Shown here: positions 27,027 through 37,960 of the stretch, piece by piece | Numbering within the stretch: position 1 is the stretch's first letter | How the letters are laid out: each line of letters begins with the position of its first letter | Source: Pseudomonas abietaniphila | GTDB lineage: Bacteria > Pseudomonadota > Gammaproteobacteria > Pseudomonadales > Pseudomonadaceae | Direction of reading: 5' to 3' | Assembly (NCBI RefSeq): GCF_900100795.1 | Contig: NZ_FNCO01000001.1 | Span: 741,290-805,289, forward strand | DNA length: 64,000 bases | Position numbers and translations under genes: made by a program | Notes under the pieces: generated by a model | Database searches by the model: none | The model's input: the letters and a program-made list of their open reading frames with translations, nothing else | Told to the model about the DNA's origin: nothing

Positions 27027-29048
27027 GTGAATGGATGGATCAGAGGTGGTTTTGCCGGCGGCGCGCTGGCGATGGCTCTGGTGGTCATGGGGCACACCGG
27101 TGAGCCGCTCAAGGAGGCCAACCAGGCCCTGGGTGAAAGTGAGAGCCCTCAGGCGATCCCCGGCATGGCCAGCGACAAGCAGCAGTGGGTGAAAAACGGT
27201 GTGACCGTGAAGTTCGAAGCGCGGCCGCTGAACAGCGGCCCGCTCATGGAGGGCATGTTTGCCGACGTGCGCTTCAGCGTGACGGACACCGCCACGGGCC
27301 AACCGTTACCGGGCGTCGCACCGGGGGCCTGGCTTGACCCGTCGGTGGCCGAGCAAAAGCCGGGCTCCCACGACGCGCAATGCAAGTCGCGGGTCGGGCT
27401 TTACCTGAAAAGCACGATTGGCGCGCGGCCTCTGCTGGACCTCAACAGTTACTTTCTGATGGTGTTGAACAAGGACGCCAGCGCCACGGTGATCGACCCC
27501 ACGGTCTCGGTGGGCGGGATCACCAGCACCATGAGCCGTATCGCGCTCAAGCAGCCCGGTATGGACTGGACGTCCACCAACGATGACAAGCGGGTGTTCG
27601 TGTCGATGCCCGCCGCCGGTGAAGTCGCGGTCATCGACGCTGAAAAATTCCAGGTGCTGCTGAACATTCCAGCGGGCGAGAACCCGTTACGTGTGGCGCT
27701 GCAGCCGGACGAGCGATACCTGTGGGTGGGCAACAACGCGGCCCCCGAGGGCGCCAGCGGTGTGACCGTGATCGATACGCAGTCGATGAAGGTTCTGAGT
27801 TTTCTGGCGACCGGTGCCGGTCATCATGAGATCGCCTTCAGCAAGGACTCGCAATTTGCCTTTGTCAGCAGCCGTGACGCCGGCACCGTGGATGTTTTCG
27901 ACGTCGCGACGCTCACGCGCAGCAAAACCCTGAAAACCGGTGCTCATCCGCTGTCGCTCGCCTATTCGCCGTTGTCCGAGGCGGTGTATGTCGCCGACGG
28001 TCAGGACGGCTCTGTGACCGTGATCGATGCGCGCAGCCTGGACGTGCGCAAGGTCATTGCTTCGCAGCAAGGGTTGGGGCCGATGAGTTTCAGCGAAGAC
28101 GGTCGTTATGGTTTCGTGCTCAACACCCTCACCAGCCACGCCCTGGTGATCGACGCTTCCAGCGACAGCGTCGTGCATGACCTGGAGGTGTCGCCCGAGC
28201 CGTTTCAGATCACCGTGACGCAAAACTACGCGTACATCCGTGGGTTGGCGTCGCCCCGGGTGACCATGGTCAACCTCTCCAGCCTGGGCAAGGACCGCAA
28301 GCCGATCTTGCAATCGTTTGTAGCCGGACCCGCCGCACCCCGCCTGGCGGGCGATTTGCCGCTGGCGGCTGGCCTGAGCCCGGCGCGGGACAACGACGCG
28401 GTGTTCGTGGTCAATCCCGTGGACAACACCACTTACTTCTACGCCGAAGGCATGAACGCGCCGATGTCCGGTTACCCCAACCGGGGCAACGCGGCGCGTG
28501 CCGTCCGGGTGGTCGACCGCAGCCTGCGTGAAGTTGAACCAGGGGTTTACAGCTCGCGGGTGCGCCTGCCGAGCGCGGGCAAATTCGACGTGGCGTTCAT
28601 GCTCAACCAGCCACAGGTCATTCACTGTTTCACCGCGCAGATCGAGGTCAACCCGGTGCTGGAAAAACGCCTGGCCATACCGCGCGTGACCTTCCTGCTG
28701 GAGCGCCGTTTTGAACCCGTGGGCAAGCTGGTACCGATCCGTATTCGCCTGGTTCAGGGCCGCGACAACACACCCATGACCGAAGCCAAAGACGTGTACC
28801 TGCGTTACTTCCTTGCACCAAGCTCCCGGCCACGAGAAGTGCTGGCGGTGGAAATCGGTGAGGGGATCTATGAAGCCCAGGCGGACCTGAGCGAGACCGG
28901 CGCGTATTACCTGCACGCGCGCTCTGAATCCTTGGGCATCCGCGCCAACGAGCAATCCTATGCCAGCTTGCGGGTGATACCGGTCGACACCTCGCCGGTC
29001 CACCTGAGCAACCAAAGCCCTTCTGTTTCCGACAGGACGACGCCATGA
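27027..29048 (+). CDS. Exported YVTN-type beta-propeller protein
   Basis: This 673-residue protein has an N-terminal hydrophobic segment (GGALAMALVVMG), a beta domain, then a propeller of YVTN/SMP-30-like repeats from about residue 180 to 450 (VFVSMPAAGEVAVIDAEKF; YVADGQDGSVTVIDARSLD; VTVIDTQS). A C-terminal beta domain of about 200 residues follows. Only a GTG at 27027 with GGGGG upstream fits as a start. The stop overlaps the first SCO gene by ATGA. It is probably periplasmic or outer-surface and part of the oxidase operon; its role (scaffold or metal binding) is unknown. Confidence 0.8.
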   Translation: MNGWIRGGFAGGALAMALVVMGHTGEPLKEANQALGESESPQAIPGMASDKQQWVKNGVTVKFEARPLNSGPLMEGMFADVRFSVTDTATGQPLPGVAPGAWLDPSVAEQKPGSHDAQCKSRVGLYLKSTIGARPLLDLNSYFLMVLNKDASATVIDPTVSVGGITSTMSRIALKQPGMDWTSTNDDKRVFVSMPAAGEVAVIDAEKFQVLLNIPAGENPLRVALQPDERYLWVGNNAAPEGASGVTVIDTQSMKVLSFLATGAGHHEIAFSKDSQFAFVSSRDAGTVDVFDVATLTRSKTLKTGAHPLSLAYSPLSEAVYVADGQDGSVTVIDARSLDVRKVIASQQGLGPMSFSEDGRYGFVLNTLTSHALVIDASSDSVVHDLEVSPEPFQITVTQNYAYIRGLASPRVTMVNLSSLGKDRKPILQSFVAGPAAPRLAGDLPLAAGLSPARDNDAVFVVNPVDNTTYFYAEGMNAPMSGYPNRGNAARAVRVVDRSLREVEPGVYSSRVRLPSAGKFDVAFMLNQPQVIHCFTAQIEVNPVLEKRLAIPRVTFLLERRFEPVGKLVPIRIRLVQGRDNTPMTEAKDVYLRYFLAPSSRPREVLAVEIGEGIYEAQADLSETGAYYLHARSESLGIRANEQSYASLRVIPVDTSPVHLSNQSPSVSDRTTP

Positions 29049-29728
29049 AAAACGCCATTGCAGTATCGATGTTGGCCTTGATGATTGCTCAGGGTTTCAT
29101 TCCATTGGTCCAGGCGCACGGAGGGGACAATCACGCGCAACACCAGGCGCAAGGTGGCGCTGACCATTCTCAACACCAGTCGGCCCCGAAACAGGACAGC
29201 GCGGTGGTGCATTTTGCCGACGTCAAGCTGACCAATCAGAACGGCGAGCCGGTCAACCTCAAGCACGATCTGGTCAGCGACCGGATTGTGGTGATGGGCT
29301 TCATCTACACCACCTGCACCACGGTGTGCCCGGTGATTTCCTCGATCATGTCCCGGGTGCAAAAGCAGCTGGGCGCGAAAGTCGGCACCGAGGTGCAGAT
29401 CGTCTCCATCACGGTCGATCCGCTGCGCGACACCGCACCGCGCTTGCTCACGTATGCCAACCGATTCCAGCACGGACCGGGCTGGGCCTGGCTGACCGGC
29501 ACGCCGCAGGCCATCGACGCAACGCTCAAAGGCCTGGGGACATGGACAGCCGACCCGCAGAACCACCCGCCGCTGATCATGGTCGGAGACGGGCGCAGCA
29601 GCCACTGGACGCGGTTCTACGGTTTTACCGACCCTGATTTGCTGGTTGAACGGGTGGAACAATTGCGCGGCGACCGCGCGTCCAAAAGCGGTCGGCACGG
29701 GGTGTATGTGATGGGGGAACAGCAATGA
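29045..29728 (+). CDS. SCO1/SenC-family copper chaperone (first copy)
   Basis: This 227-residue protein has a signal peptide (MLALMIAQGFIPLVQAHGG). A histidine-rich stretch follows it (GGDNHAQHQAQ, DHSQHQS), then a thioredoxin-fold SCO domain. The copper-binding CxxxC is CTTVC (residues 91-95) and the third ligand histidine is in NHPPLIMVGDG (about 173). SCO proteins insert copper into or reduce cysteines of copper enzymes. Here the obvious client is the multicopper oxidase. It is coupled by ATGA overlaps to the propeller gene before it and the second SCO gene after it. Confidence 0.9.
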   Translation: MKNAIAVSMLALMIAQGFIPLVQAHGGDNHAQHQAQGGADHSQHQSAPKQDSAVVHFADVKLTNQNGEPVNLKHDLVSDRIVVMGFIYTTCTTVCPVISSIMSRVQKQLGAKVGTEVQIVSITVDPLRDTAPRLLTYANRFQHGPGWAWLTGTPQAIDATLKGLGTWTADPQNHPPLIMVGDGRSSHWTRFYGFTDPDLLVERVEQLRGDRASKSGRHGVYVMGEQQ

Positions 29729-30387
29729 GCGGGATACCGTTTGATGCTGCCCGCCGGTCGACCAGAGGGTGGCTGATAGGCTTGGCCTTGATGTCGGCTG
29801 TGCCCGCATTGATGGCCCATGAAGCCCACGAAACCCCGACCCTGGCCAAGGTGTCGCCTGTGCAGGTCGCGCCGCCGTCCAGCGGTACACACGACGCGCA
29901 GGAATATTTCACCGACACGCCCTTGAAAGATCAGGACGGTAACACCGTGCGCTTTTACAGCGACGAGCTCAAGAATCGTCTGGTGCTGCTCAACGTGGTG
30001 TTCACCCACTGTCAGGATGCCTGTCCGCTGATCACTCGCAAGCTCAAGGACGTTCGGGCCGCGATGGGCGATGAGGTGGCGCGTCAGGTGTATTTCATCA
30101 CCCTGACCAGCGACCCGACAAACGACACGCCTGACGTGCTCAAGGCATTCGCGGTCAAACACGGGGTCGACGGTCCCAACTGGCGCTTTTTGACCGGCAC
30201 GCAGGAGCAGATGAACCTGGTGTTGCGGCGTTTGGGCCAAGTGATTCCGAGCCCTGAACAACACTCCACGCAATTGATCGTGGGAGACGTGGCGAACAAG
30301 CGCTGGGCGAAGATCCGTCCGGATGCGCCGGTGGACGCGATTGCCCAACGCTTGCAGTTCCTGACCTTGCCTGTGGCCGGACGTTAA
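29725..30387 (+). CDS. SCO1/SenC-family copper chaperone (second copy)
   Basis: This 220-residue paralogue of the preceding gene has an N-terminal hydrophobic signal segment (GLALMSAVPALMA) followed by HEAHE. The copper site is CQDAC (residues 96-100) and the ligand histidine is in EQHSTQLIVGD (about 180). It lacks the long histidine-rich linker of the first copy. It overlaps that gene by 4 bp and lies 10 bp before the cytochrome fusion gene. The two SCO copies may act in sequence or on different copper centres (inference). Confidence 0.9.
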   Translation: MSGIPFDAARRSTRGWLIGLALMSAVPALMAHEAHETPTLAKVSPVQVAPPSSGTHDAQEYFTDTPLKDQDGNTVRFYSDELKNRLVLLNVVFTHCQDACPLITRKLKDVRAAMGDEVARQVYFITLTSDPTNDTPDVLKAFAVKHGVDGPNWRFLTGTQEQMNLVLRRLGQVIPSPEQHSTQLIVGDVANKRWAKIRPDAPVDAIAQRLQFLTLPVAGR

Positions 30388-30397
30388 GGAGTCGACC

Positions 30398-31978
30398 ATG
30401 AAGTCGCTGGCGATTTTCAGCATGACGCTGAGCCTGCTGGGGTGCCTGACGAGCGCGGCTCACGCGATAGCGCTGAGCCCGGCAGAGGCGGCTGGCAAAC
30501 GTTTGTACCGCGAAGGCGTTTCCGTCAGCGGTGCCGATGTGTCAGCGCGCATCGGCGTGTCCGGCAGCGTTGTGCCAGCGTCGACCGTTCCGTGCGCCGG
30601 CTGCCATGGCGCCGATGGCCGTGGGCGACCGGAAGGCGGCGTGCGTCCGCCGGACATCACCTGGCGGCGATTGAGCACGCCCTACGGTCAACAGGTCAGA
30701 TCAGGGCGCAGCCATCCGCCTTACAGCGACGGTGCTGTCGCTCACGCTGTCATTGAAGGCGTCGATCCGGGCGGTAATGCGCTGGACAGCGCCATGCCGC
30801 GTTTCGTCATGTCCAGTCAGGACCAGATCAACCTCGTGGCCTACCTCAAACGCATTGAAGAGGACGGCGATCCAGGCATACAAGGCTCGACCCTGCGGTT
30901 GGGCACCTTGCTGCCGAGTCAGGGGGCGCTGGCGCCGTTGGGCGAGACAATGGCCGCCGTGCTGAAAGGCGCATTGGCCGCGATCAACGAGGCGGGCGGT
31001 ATTCATGGACGGCAACTGACCCTGCAGATCGTCGACCCTGGCCCTGACGCGCAAACTGCCGAGGCAGCCTTGCAGACGCTGACCGGTGAAGACGGTGTGT
31101 TTGCATTGATTGCGCCCCTTGCTCCGGCGCTGGACGGTCGCATCGGTGAGCTGCTCGAGCAGGCCCGGGTCCCGTTGGTGGGATCGGTCTCGTTGCTGGG
31201 TGGGGAAAGCGACAGTCCGATGATCTTCGAACCGTTGCCCGGCGTTTCCGAGCAACTGCGGGCCTTGGCCGGCTACGCGCAGGACACACTGGCACTGGCA
31301 GCGCAGAAGACGCTGATCGTGTATCAGGACAACCCGCCGGGGCTGCATCAGGCCGAAACCCTCAAGCAGCACCTCAACGGGCAGGGCTGGAGCGATGTCG
31401 GCCTGCGGGCCTATTCATTGGATCAACCCGTCACGGTCGACGCATCGCTGGCCGCTGCCAACGCGTTGTTCTTCCTCGGACGCTCCGCGGACTTCGTGCC
31501 AATGGCGCAGGCGCTGCACGCTTCACGGCAAGGTCCGGCATTGCCGCCGTATCTGTTTGCGGCCTCGGCCCAGCTCCCGGCGGACGTCTGGCAAGTCCCC
31601 GCGTCTTTTTCCCGCCGCCTGTTTTTGGCGTATCCGTTCATTCCGGGCGACTGGACGGAGCAGGGCAAGGCGGCCCTTGCCAGCGTACGCGCGCGAAGCG
31701 GGCTGAAAGGACAGTACGCGGTGTTGCAGGTGGACGCGTATTGCTCGGTGCTGCTGGTCGCCGAGGCACTGCGACAGATCGGTCGTCATCCGGCGCGCGA
31801 GCAACTGGTCAAGGCGCTGGAAGGGTTGCATGACGTGAACACCGGGCTTACCCCACTGTTGGGGTTTGGGCCGGGACGTCGGCTGGGCATGTCGGGCGCC
31901 CATGTCGTGACGGTGGATGTGCAGCAACAACGTTTTGACCTGGTCAGCCCATACGCCAGGGTCAATGCTGCTAACTGA
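30398..31978 (+). CDS. Cytochrome c fused to a type I periplasmic binding protein domain
   Basis: This 526-residue exported protein has a signal peptide (LSLLGCLTSAAHA). A small class I cytochrome c domain follows, with haem site CAGCH (residues 66-70), a PPDITWRRL loop, a candidate methionine ligand in AMPRFVMS and the helix QINLVAYLKRI. From about residue 165 it continues as a Leu/Ile/Val-type binding-protein domain (LGTLLPSQGALAPLGE, INEAGGIHGRQLTL, VPLVGSVSLLGG). The pairing suggests either an electron acceptor for the oxidase or a ligand-gated redox protein; both are inference. GGAG precedes the ATG. Confidence 0.85.
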   Translation: MKSLAIFSMTLSLLGCLTSAAHAIALSPAEAAGKRLYREGVSVSGADVSARIGVSGSVVPASTVPCAGCHGADGRGRPEGGVRPPDITWRRLSTPYGQQVRSGRSHPPYSDGAVAHAVIEGVDPGGNALDSAMPRFVMSSQDQINLVAYLKRIEEDGDPGIQGSTLRLGTLLPSQGALAPLGETMAAVLKGALAAINEAGGIHGRQLTLQIVDPGPDAQTAEAALQTLTGEDGVFALIAPLAPALDGRIGELLEQARVPLVGSVSLLGGESDSPMIFEPLPGVSEQLRALAGYAQDTLALAAQKTLIVYQDNPPGLHQAETLKQHLNGQGWSDVGLRAYSLDQPVTVDASLAAANALFFLGRSADFVPMAQALHASRQGPALPPYLFAASAQLPADVWQVPASFSRRLFLAYPFIPGDWTEQGKAALASVRARSGLKGQYAVLQVDAYCSVLLVAEALRQIGRHPAREQLVKALEGLHDVNTGLTPLLGFGPGRRLGMSGAHVVTVDVQQQRFDLVSPYARVNAAN

Positions 31979-31992
31979 AGTGAGATTTCGCC

Positions 31993-32964
31993 ATGAAGCT
32001 CAAGCTGATTTTATTCGTGTTGGCGTTCGTAATGCCCGGTCTGCTGCTCATGGTGGGCCGCACCGAGGCGGTGGCAGAACCCACGTTCGGGCAACTGGCG
32101 GTGGCGCGGGTCAACGGCGTGGAGATCGGGCAGATGCAGCTGGAGCACTACTTCGCCGATTACCTGCAGGCCCAGGGACGGATGGTCGGCTCCATTCGCA
32201 ATCCCGTGGCCTACAACCGTCTGCGCAGCGCGGCGCTTGATGACCTGATCGATAAGGAACTGCTGTGGCAGGAAGCGGGCAAGCGCGGCGTGCGCGTCGA
32301 CGAAAAGAGTGTGCAGGACAACTTATCCGCCCTGCGTAACGAGTTCACCTCCGATGACATCTTCAATCGGCGACTGGAGGAAGCCGGGTTTGACACCCCG
32401 TCATTCACCGAATACCTGCGGCGGGAGTTGACCAGCCAGCGCATGCTGTCTGAGCTGAGCCAGGTGGCACCTGCCCGTGATGCCGACGTCGAAGCCTTCT
32501 ACCGGCAACTCTCGCCGCGCATCCACGCCCGGCACATTCTGCTGCCCCTTGAGGCCAACGCCGACGCAGCAAACGTCGAAGCCGTGTACCAGCAAGCTCT
32601 CCAGTTGCGGGCCCGGATCGTCGGCGGCGAGGACTTTGCTGCCCTCGCTCAACGCTACTCACAGGACAGCCGGTCAGCCGAAGGCGGCGATCTGGGCTAT
32701 TTTTCTCGTGAAAGCATGGTGTCGGAGTTCGCCGATGCGGCCTTCAGTCTGACGCCCGGCACCGTCAGTCAGCCGGTACGGACCCTTTATGGCTGGCATT
32801 TGATCAAAGTTGAGAACACAGTCTCGGACACCGCCATCGACGACGGTCAAGGATTGGCGATGGCGCGTCAGGCATTGGATCAGCAACGACAGGCGCAAGC
32901 GACCGCTGCGGCACTGCAACGATTGCGCGCGGCAAGCAGGATAGAACGGGTGGCAGAGCGATGA
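31993..32964 (+). CDS. Parvulin-type peptidyl-prolyl isomerase, exported
   Basis: This 323-residue protein has an N-terminal hydrophobic segment (LILFVLAFVMPGLLLMV), a SurA/PpiD-like helical chaperone region (DDLIDKELLWQEAGKRGVRV; EYLRRELTSQRML) and a parvulin domain at about residues 178-275 (RHILLPLEAN; AQRYSQDSRSAEGGDLGYF; GWHLIKVEN). It probably folds secreted proteins of this cluster in the periplasm. Isomerase genes also accompany the mof oxidase operon of Leptothrix, although those are described as FKBP type. It ends the apparent oxidase operon, 149 bp before the next gene. Confidence 0.88.
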   Translation: MKLKLILFVLAFVMPGLLLMVGRTEAVAEPTFGQLAVARVNGVEIGQMQLEHYFADYLQAQGRMVGSIRNPVAYNRLRSAALDDLIDKELLWQEAGKRGVRVDEKSVQDNLSALRNEFTSDDIFNRRLEEAGFDTPSFTEYLRRELTSQRMLSELSQVAPARDADVEAFYRQLSPRIHARHILLPLEANADAANVEAVYQQALQLRARIVGGEDFAALAQRYSQDSRSAEGGDLGYFSRESMVSEFADAAFSLTPGTVSQPVRTLYGWHLIKVENTVSDTAIDDGQGLAMARQALDQQRQAQATAAALQRLRAASRIERVAER

Positions 32965-33112
32965 CCCGGGTTTTCCCCGAATGTGGGGGCAAATCCGGTT
33001 CTCGATGGCGACTGCCCCCAGCAGTGGGGTTGAGGTTGTGCCCATGGTGTTGGTTTTTTATTGAAGTAAATCAGTGGCATGGGCGAAGAGAATTTCAAGT
33101 GGAGGGTCTGGC

Positions 33113-33736
33113 ATGAACAGTGCTCTTGTACCAATACAAGGCGGGAATCCCCAGACCGGGCCACAGGACCTGTCCCGATTTCAGGAGTCCACCTTGTTAA
33201 ACAAAGTGTTGGTTGTAGAGGACGAGCAGATCCTGGCGCAGAACCTCCAGTCGTATCTGGAGGCCAAGAGCCTGGATGTCCGGGTCGCGAACGATGGCGC
33301 GGGTGCCATCGACCTTGCACAAGGTTTCGCACCGGACGTGGTTGTCCTCGATTTTCGCCTACCCGATATGGAAGGGTTTCAGGTACTCGATGCGGTACGC
33401 AAACAGAGGGATTGTTACTTCATTCTGATCACCGGCCATCCGACCAGCGAAGTCTGCGGTCGGGCCACTGATCTGGGTGTCAGCCACATTCTCTTCAAGC
33501 CGTTTCCGCTGGCCGAACTGGCCCGAGCTGTCTGTGACTTGTTGGGTACTGAGCGACGTTCGACGAGCAAGTCGCCACCGGCGGCCGGGTTCATCGAACG
33601 GCGGCACAGCCCGGCAGAGGCATTCCCGTTGCAGTTGTACGACGGTACCTGGGTTAACTCGGACCGTCGCGGCAACAAGCAGACCGCGTCGCCTGACGGT
33701 GACAAAGCGGTCCTCGATGGGGAGGGCAAACTCTAG
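33113..33736 (+). CDS. Orphan receiver-domain response regulator without output domain
   Basis: This 207-residue protein has a receiver at about residues 28-145 (acidic VVEDEQI, phosphoacceptor in VVLDFRLPDMEG, threonine in LITGHP, lysine in LFKPFP). It is followed by about 60 residues with no recognisable DNA-binding or enzymatic domain. The ATG at 33113 has GGAGGG seven bases upstream. It sits between the oxidase operon and the secretion operon, 118 bp before the latter. Its receiver resembles the NtrC-like one at 52421, so it might share that phosphorelay (inference). Confidence 0.82.
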   Translation: MNSALVPIQGGNPQTGPQDLSRFQESTLLNKVLVVEDEQILAQNLQSYLEAKSLDVRVANDGAGAIDLAQGFAPDVVVLDFRLPDMEGFQVLDAVRKQRDCYFILITGHPTSEVCGRATDLGVSHILFKPFPLAELARAVCDLLGTERRSTSKSPPAAGFIERRHSPAEAFPLQLYDGTWVNSDRRGNKQTASPDGDKAVLDGEGKL

Positions 33737-33854
33737 CCGGGTCCGGACGCCTCGGGAACCTTGTTCTTGAGCGCTCCGGGAACGGCACACCGGCCAGGGA
33801 GGGTCGGGCGCGTCGAATGTGTGGTTCCTTTTTTGGGGTCCGGGAGTGCATTCG

Positions 33855-35550
<1,696 letters not shown>

Positions 35551-35570
<20 letters not shown>

Positions 35571-36354
35571 ACACTACGTCGCCGTGATCGGCGCCAATGG
35601 CGTCGGCCTTTCCCGCTGCGATGCGCGCGGCAAAACCTGGCTGGGCAGTGCCGGGTTCATCGCCGACCGCCAATCGACCGCCACGCTGGCGCTGGACACG
35701 CTGCAACGGTTACTCACCGAGCACGTCAAGGGCCGCGCCCGGTTGAGTGTTCTGTTGTCCAGCCACTACAGCCGTTTCGGACTGATTCCCTGGAGCGACC
35801 ACATCACCACGCCCGATGAGCTGCGCGCCTACGCCAGCGCATATTTCGACGACACCTTTGGCAAGTCGGCCGAAGCGTGGACGCTCAGTCTGTCGCCAGA
35901 AAACGCCGGGCTGGCGCGCATCGCCGTCGCTTTGCCAGAAGCCTTGCTGAGCCGGCTGCGCGACGTCGTCAAAGCGCTCGGCTTGCGCCTAGTGTCGGTG
36001 CAACCCTACGTGATGACGGCGTTCAACCGCTTTCACAAAAGCTTCGGTGACCGTGACTTCCTGTTCGTGGTCGCCGAGCCGGGTCGCAGCACCTTGTTGC
36101 TGGCCAGGGAAGGGCGCTGGTCCGCCGTGCGTTCGCTGCGCATCGCCGACAGCGATGCCGCACTGGCCGCGATGATCGCCCGCGAGAGCGAATTGCACGG
36201 CCTGAACGGTGACAAACCTGTCGACCTGTTCGTGCATGCGCCGGCCCGTCACACCGATGCACCGCTGATTCTGGGCGTCCAGACCCTTGAGTTGCCCGCC
36301 GATCAGGCCGACACCCAGGATCCTCTGCACATCATGTCCAGAGCGGTGAACTGA
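35551..36354 (+). CDS. PilM/GspL-like cytoplasmic assembly protein
   Basis: This 267-residue protein begins at a GTG (35551) placed after a GGAGGAG site inside the end of the ATPase gene, a 20-bp overlap. It has an actin-like/PilM-type fold signature at low similarity: N-terminal YVAVIGANGVGLSRCD, middle RLVSVQPYVMTAFNRF and LLLAREGRW. There is no membrane helix. By position, between the ATPase and PilN/PilO-like genes, it should couple the ATPase to the inner-membrane proteins. The family assignment relies on gene order as much as sequence. Confidence 0.65.
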
Positions 36355-36355
36355 C

Positions 36356-36901
36356 ATGCGCGCCCTGGATCTGGAATTTCAGCCGCAACGTCGTGGCAGC
36401 GCGATGGGCTGGAGCCTTCTGGCCATCGGTCTGGTGCTGGGGGTGTCGGTGGCGGCCGGTGCGCACGTCATCGGTCAGGAGATTCACGAGCAGCAAAGCC
36501 AACTGGGCCACGCGCAAAAGAAATTGCAGGTGCACAGCGGCCCTGTCGCCGGTCTGTCCCCGGCGCAACAGCGTGAACAGGAAGTGCGTCTGCAGGAGAT
36601 GAAGCAGATTTCCACGCAATTGCGCCGTCCTTGGGAACGTCTGTTTGCTGCAATGGAAACCCTGCGCGGCAAGGACATCGCGCTGCTCAGCCTGAGCCCC
36701 GACGCACGCAAGGGCCAGCTCAGGATCACCGCCGAAGCGCGGGATCTGGAAGCGATGCTGACTTTTCACCGGCAACTGGAAGACAGCCCCGAGTTGAGCG
36801 ATGTCTCGCTGGTCAACCACGAGATCGTCGCCAACTCGCCACAAAAACAGATCGTCTTCAACCTGCTGGCCACCTGGGAGGTGAGCGATGTCCGTCCCTA
36901 G
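36356..36901 (+). CDS. PilN-like inner-membrane assembly protein
   Basis: This 181-residue bitopic protein has a short basic N-terminus (LDLEFQPQRRG), one membrane helix at about residues 17-38, a coiled-coil-forming region (HEQQSQLGHAQKKLQ) and a small periplasmic ferredoxin-like domain (LLSLSPDARKGQLRITAEA). This architecture is that of PilN/GspL C-terminal proteins. It starts 1 bp after the previous stop and overlaps the next gene by 14 bp. Confidence 0.7.
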   Translation: MRALDLEFQPQRRGSAMGWSLLAIGLVLGVSVAAGAHVIGQEIHEQQSQLGHAQKKLQVHSGPVAGLSPAQQREQEVRLQEMKQISTQLRRPWERLFAAMETLRGKDIALLSLSPDARKGQLRITAEARDLEAMLTFHRQLEDSPELSDVSLVNHEIVANSPQKQIVFNLLATWEVSDVRP

Positions 36902-37436
36902 CCTGATTCTGCGTGAACATGTTCAGCGGGCCGGTTGGCCGGGGCTGGGCGGTGCGGCGCTGGTGGTGCTGGTCTTGGCGTATGGGATGTTCAGCCTGCT
37001 GCCGGACTGGCAGTCACTGGACAGCCTGCGTCAGAACAGCCAGAAGGCCAGCGAATTTCTGGAGAAAGTCGCCAACGGCACTGCGGTACTGCCCGTAGTG
37101 CCCCAGCAGCAACTGGACGAATTCCATCGCGCGCTGCCGACCCAGCTGGACGCCACGTCGGCCATCGACCGTATCTACGCCATGGCCGGCAAGGAAAAAA
37201 TCAACCTGGCGCGCGGCGAGTACTCGCTGGGCATCGACCCTAAAACCCAACTGGCGCGTTATCAGATTCTGCTTCCGGTAAGGGGCAGCTACCCGCAATT
37301 GCGCCGCTTCCTCCACGCGTTGCTGACCGAGCTGCCGGCGGTGGTGATCGAGGATGTGGACCTTCAGCGTAAACGCATCGCCGACACCGAGTTGACCGGG
37401 CGTATCCGCATGACCCTTTACCTGTCGAGGTCGTGA
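36888..37436 (+). CDS. PilO/GspM-like inner-membrane assembly protein
   Basis: This 182-residue protein has one membrane helix at about residues 19-40 (GGAALVVLVLAYGMFSLL), a coiled coil and a periplasmic ferredoxin-like domain (LARYQILLPVRGSYPQLRRFLHALLTELP). The last motif is characteristic of PilO/GspM-type proteins. It overlaps the genes on both sides, consistent with stoichiometric production with its PilN-like partner. Confidence 0.75.
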   Translation: MSVPSLILREHVQRAGWPGLGGAALVVLVLAYGMFSLLPDWQSLDSLRQNSQKASEFLEKVANGTAVLPVVPQQQLDEFHRALPTQLDATSAIDRIYAMAGKEKINLARGEYSLGIDPKTQLARYQILLPVRGSYPQLRRFLHALLTELPAVVIEDVDLQRKRIADTELTGRIRMTLYLSRS

Positions 37437-37960
37437 TGAACACTCGTCGCGTAACAGCCTGGCTGGCGTTCTTTGGTATCTGCGGGCTGATCGCCTGGGT
37501 GCCGGAGCAGTTTTTCGGCGAACAGGCGCAGGACCTGAGCAGCGCTGCCGCGCCGGTGGCGAGTAAACATCGGGATGCCGTCGCCACCGCGAAGGGCGGT
37601 TCCGACAAGGGCGGCGACGCTAAAGCAGGTGTGGCGAAGGTGCCGCAACTGGATTTGTTCGCTGCCCAGAGCTGGTACGTCGCCCCCGTGGTGACTGCCG
37701 AGCAGGCCGCGCTCAACAGCGTACCCGCTGCCCCAACGGTGCCCACTGCACCGCCCCTTCCGTTCCAGTTCATTGGCAAGCTTGCGGACAGCCAGCAGTT
37801 GCAGGTTTTCCTGCAGAACGGAGAACGGCTCTATGTGGTCAGGGCCGGTGATGTAATCGACGACGTTTACAAAGTCGACCGCATCTCCGCCACTGAAATG
37901 AGCCTCGTCTATCTGCCGTTGAAGTTTGCGCAGACTTTGTCTGTGGGGAGTGCACCATGA
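37436..37960 (+). CDS. PilP/GspC-like periplasmic linker protein
   Basis: This 174-residue protein has an N-terminal membrane helix (TAWLAFFGICGLIAWV), a low-complexity alanine/proline linker and a C-terminal beta domain (FQFIGKLADSQQLQVFL; LYVVRAGDVIDDVYKVDRI). That domain resembles the HR domain of GspC/PilP, which contacts the secretin. ATG at 37436 overlaps the previous stop (TGATG), and the secretin gene overlaps its end by 4 bp. The final residues (MSLVYLPL) match the usual end of this domain. Confidence 0.75.
   Translation: MNTRRVTAWLAFFGICGLIAWVPEQFFGEQAQDLSSAAAPVASKHRDAVATAKGGSDKGGDAKAGVAKVPQLDLFAAQSWYVAPVVTAEQAALNSVPAAPTVPTAPPLPFQFIGKLADSQQLQVFLQNGERLYVVRAGDVIDDVYKVDRISATEMSLVYLPLKFAQTLSVGSAP

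Noticed and set aside
33000..33020. CCCCAGCAGTGGGG hairpin between the parvulin and receiver genes as a fourth activator site
   Set aside because: The arms are in the opposite order (CCCC first) and it lacks the TGGGGAA-N3-CCCC pattern. It may be a weak terminator, but it has no T-tract.
33075..33092. TGGCATG resembling a -24 element before the orphan receiver gene
   Set aside because: The -12 position reads AAGAG instead of TTGC, so the GC at -12 required for sigma54 is missing.
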